Shown here: positions 61,591-64,000 of the stretch, one piece after another | Position numbering within the stretch: position 1 is the stretch's first letter | How the letters are laid out: each line of letters begins with the position of its first letter | From: Oceanobacillus halotolerans | Lineage (GTDB): Bacteria > Bacillota > Bacilli > Bacillales > Amphibacillaceae | Assembly: GCF_010993955.1 (NCBI RefSeq) | Contig: NZ_WIXL01000013.1 | Location: 23,335-87,334 of the forward strand | DNA length: 64,000 nt | Direction of reading: 5' to 3' | The notes under the pieces: model-generated | Told to the model about the DNA's origin: nothing | Seen by the model: the letters and a program-made list of their open reading frames with translations, nothing else | Database searches by the model: none | Translations under genes and position numbers: made by a program

Positions 61591-62538
61591 CTATGCTTTA
61601 TTCATTCGTAACAATAAATAAATAAAGTAAATCCCCCCAACAAAATTGATAATCACACTAATAGTTGTTTGAAATGTAAACAATTCCTCAACAATAAATT
61701 GGCCTCCAATTAGTGCAATAATACTTATAAGGATAGAACCAATGATGAGATAAAAATGTCGATAGGTTTTCAAAAATTCATATGCTACATTTACAACTAA
61801 TAATCCAAGAAATGTAATTGGACCAATTAATGCAGTTGCAATCGAAATAAGAATTGCGACAACGATTAGCATCCGTTTGACAACATAATCATATGGAACA
61901 CCTAAATTAACTGCATGATCTTTCCCTAATGCAATAACATCTAAATATTTATAAAATCTTATGAAATAAAATGTAGCAAGCACAATCAATCCGATTGATA
62001 GATAGACAAGATCTGTATTCACATTATTTACACTTGCAAACATACGGTCTTGAGCGACCATGAATTCATTTGGATCAATTAATACTTGCATAAACGATGT
62101 AAAACTACTAAAAAATGTCCCTAAGATCATCCCAATTAGTAGGAGAAAATAAATATTGTTTTTTTCTCCTTTAAACAATAGCCGGTAGAGAATTAATGAG
62201 AATAACACCATAAGGCCTACCGAAACTAAATAGTTAATGTTACTACTCATCATGACAAGTGAGTTTGACCCAAATAGGAAAATAATAAACGTTTGAATTA
62301 ATAAATATAGGGAGTCTAACCCTAAAACACTGGGTGTCAAAATTCTGTTATTCGTAATAGTCATAAAAACAGTTGTTGCAAAGGCAATTGCTCCACCTGT
62401 TAAGATAATAGCGACAATTTTAATGATTCGTCTTGGCAAAATATATCCAATATTTCCACTGAGATCATAAAAGATATATAAAAGTCCTAGTAATATGGCA
62501 ATAACGGCAAGGATCACTGTCTTTTTCTTATAGTCCAT
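61591..62538 (-). CDS. yclO: Iron-siderophore ABC transporter permease, YclO-like
   Basis: A 315-residue FecCD-type permease with about nine hydrophobic segments and the coupling region ALIGPITFLGLLVVNVAYEFLK, a variant of the G-PF-GL motif of this family. It overlaps yclN by 11 bases, with its GGAG ribosome site inside the end of that gene. It forms a heterodimer with YclN. Confidence 0.9.
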   Translation of the reverse strand: MDYKKKTVILAVIAILLGLLYIFYDLSGNIGYILPRRIIKIVAIILTGGAIAFATTVFMTITNNRILTPSVLGLDSLYLLIQTFIIFLFGSNSLVMMSSNINYLVSVGLMVLFSLILYRLLFKGEKNNIYFLLLIGMILGTFFSSFTSFMQVLIDPNEFMVAQDRMFASVNNVNTDLVYLSIGLIVLATFYFIRFYKYLDVIALGKDHAVNLGVPYDYVVKRMLIVVAILISIATALIGPITFLGLLVVNVAYEFLKTYRHFYLIIGSILISIIALIGGQFIVEELFTFQTTISVIINFVGGIYFIYLLLRMNKA

Positions 62539-63481
62539 ATTTTCTTCTCCTTACAAGCATGTAGATAAATATTGCGCTTCCAATTACACCAACTGTTAAA
62601 CTAATCGGAATTTCATAAGGATAAATAATGACCCTGCCAATGATGTCGCACAGTAAGACAAATACAGCGCCTAGAAGTGCTGTATGTAATAAATTTTTCT
62701 TTAAATGATCTCCTTGATAAATCGTCACAATATTTGGAATGATGAGACCTAAAAATGGAATTACACCTACTGTTAGTACAACAGATGCGGTTACTAATGC
62801 AACAATAATGAGTCCAAGATTCACTACTTGTCGATAGTTTAAGCCTAAGTTTTTTGAAAAATCTTCTCCCATTCCTGCTATCGTAAATTTATTCGCATAA
62901 AAATAGGCAAGGATTAGAATTGGAATACTTACGTACATCAATTCATAATTCCCACTCATAATCATCGAGAAGTCGCCTTGCATCCAGGAAGACATATTTT
63001 GAATTAGATCATTTCTATAGGCGAAAAAAGTAGAAATAGAACTAATGATATTCCCAAACATTAAACCAACTAGTGGAATAAATATGGCATCTTTAAATTT
63101 GATTTTTTCTAAAATCTTCATAAAAATGAACGTACCTATTAATGCAAAAGCAAAAGATACAATCATTTTTTGTAATGGACTGGCTGCTGTGAATACCATT
63201 AATGAGACTAATATCCCTAATCGTGCTGAATCCAATGTTCCAGCTGTTGTAGGTGAAACAAACTTATTTTTACTGAGTTGCTGCATAATTAGGCCACAAA
63301 TACTCATACTCATACCAGCAATTAGGATACTGAGTAGTCGAGGGAATCGACTATCAAATAATACCTGTTTCTGCGCTTCTGTTAAGTCGAATAGACTAAA
63401 TGGTGATATGTTTGTAACCCCAATAAATAATGATGTTAGTGATAATACTATAATAGCTATAACTAAATATCGTATTTTCAT
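62528..63481 (-). CDS. yclN: Iron-siderophore ABC transporter permease, YclN-like
   Basis: A 317-residue FecCD-type permease with about nine hydrophobic segments, the N-terminal FDSRFPRLLSILIAGMSMSICG motif region and GVIPFLGLIIPNIV in the coupling loop. First gene of the operon, with GAGGAC before the ATG. Two Fur-like boxes and a strong promoter lie directly upstream, indicating iron-repressed expression. Confidence 0.9.
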   Translation of the reverse strand: MKIRYLVIAIIVLSLTSLFIGVTNISPFSLFDLTEAQKQVLFDSRFPRLLSILIAGMSMSICGLIMQQLSKNKFVSPTTAGTLDSARLGILVSLMVFTAASPLQKMIVSFAFALIGTFIFMKILEKIKFKDAIFIPLVGLMFGNIISSISTFFAYRNDLIQNMSSWMQGDFSMIMSGNYELMYVSIPILILAYFYANKFTIAGMGEDFSKNLGLNYRQVVNLGLIIVALVTASVVLTVGVIPFLGLIIPNIVTIYQGDHLKKNLLHTALLGAVFVLLCDIIGRVIIYPYEIPISLTVGVIGSAIFIYMLVRRRKYGL

Positions 63482-63493
63482 AGAATGTCCTCT

Positions 63494-63593
63494 TAATAAT
63501 GATTATTAGTTGGAATCTATTCTAATTAAGAATGAGATTCATTATCAATTAGATTTCCAATTACAAGTATAGCACATTTCGTTTATACGTCAA
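63494..63593 (-). promoter_or_regulatory. yclNOPQ promoter with two Fur-like boxes
   Basis: On the minus strand TTGACG (63588-63593) and TATACT (63566-63571) have a 16-bp spacer. Downstream are TGATAATGAATCTCA (63533-63547), close to the 7-1-7 Fur consensus, and the perfect 7-1-7 dyad TAATAATGATTATTA (63494-63508) just before the start codon. Fur-iron would block transcription. Confidence 0.82.
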
Positions 63594-63630
63594 TATAATT
63601 GCCAAAAAATTTCATACAATATATGACTAA

Positions 63631-63866
63631 GAAAAGCGCAAGCGCCTTGATCACCCCCGATTAGAAAACTTGGCTTGTCGCCAAGTGGCGAAAGCCTTAG
63701 TTGCACTTATGCAGTAAGTAGTTTCTTATCTGCCAAGCATAAGCCAAGCCTCGACGTGGCGCTCTTTGCCACAAAGAGGATTGACTTATGACCTCGAGGG
63801 GGTAGGCGCTGGAGCTGGACGTGGCCTTTCCTATAAAAGGCAGTAATGAGGCCAACTTTTTTACCT
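63631..63866 (-). repeat. Family B repeat, copy 6
   Basis: Reverse-oriented, from AAGAAAAGCGCAAGCGCCTT to GGCAGTAATGAGGCCAACTT. The central module is missing. It directly precedes a family A copy. Confidence 0.8.
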
Positions 63867-63867
63867 T

Positions 63868-63996
63868 ATTAGAAAAACTCGCATTCGCCCGCCCTTTAGC
63901 GAATGTGTGAGTTTTTCTTATACTTGGGACATTAAAATTTTAACCACGTCGAGTCCACATCTTAGCTAAGATTTTATACTTTCCTAACGTGCAAAA
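63868..63996 (+). repeat. Family A repeat, copy 5
   Basis: A complete copy with small changes (CGCCCGCCC in the loop of the first hairpin). It reaches nearly to the window end; no gene is seen after 63481. Confidence 0.8.
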
Positions 63997-64000
63997 AAGC

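Overview
The window looks like chromosomal DNA of a low-GC, spore-forming, halotolerant member of the Bacillaceae (Oceanobacillus/Virgibacillus-like). This rests on the AT-rich composition, strong Shine-Dalgarno sites with frequent GTG/TTG starts, spore genes (YteA family, CotW/CotX-like coat proteins, YppG), a Bacillus-type T-box, an ectoine uptake operon and many genes whose closest recognisable relatives are in B. subtilis. No rRNA, tRNA, prophage or intact insertion sequence was seen.

Layout. 0.6-9.1 kb: YppG and glutaredoxin-like proteins, a YkoG/YkoH/YkoI-like two-component set, a glyoxalase-fold protein, cadCA with a double CadC operator, a thioredoxin-like protein. 9.1-18.4 kb: PopT (DUF368), CapA-like phosphoesterase, thiolase, a two-gene ABC-2 exporter, YkvA, TypA. 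18.4-30.5 kb: CssRS-like secretion-stress system divergent from an HtrA protease, zinc-ribbon proteins, YteA-like, ElaA, YkwC-like dehydrogenase, methyltransferase, cold-shock protein, coat proteins, TrhO. 31.7-35.1 kb: amino-acid-type ABC importer with an M20 amidohydrolase. 35.5-41.5 kb: type-3 ProS under a T-box, nicotinamidase, pyridoxal kinase, DUF456, CwlK, MhqA-like dioxygenase. 42.3-48.3 kb: a solo EhuB, an oxidoreductase, a YtzI-like peptide and the ehuBCDA ectoine operon. 48.5-59.2 kb: MurB, DUF454, HisJ and, divergently, a complete histidine pathway hisZGDB-HAFIC split by a 760-bp repeat block. 59.5-63.5 kb: a YclNOPQ-type siderophore importer with Fur-like boxes.

How the genes fit together. 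Envelope and secretion stress (CssRS/HtrA, YkoGHI), metal handling (CadCA, YclNOPQ), osmoprotection (Ehu), amino-acid and cofactor supply (His, ProS, PdxK, PncA) and sporulation are all represented. It reads as core chromosome rather than an island.

The most unusual content is in the gaps. At least seven families of short non-coding repeats (called A-G here) fill most intergenic spaces. Several share a nested structured module of about 60 bp, one copy has inserted inside another family, families A and B are repeatedly adjacent, and two arrays have an exact 52-bp period (about five helical turns). A possible Fur-linked small RNA lies between yclP and yclQ. All repeat boundaries are by eye.
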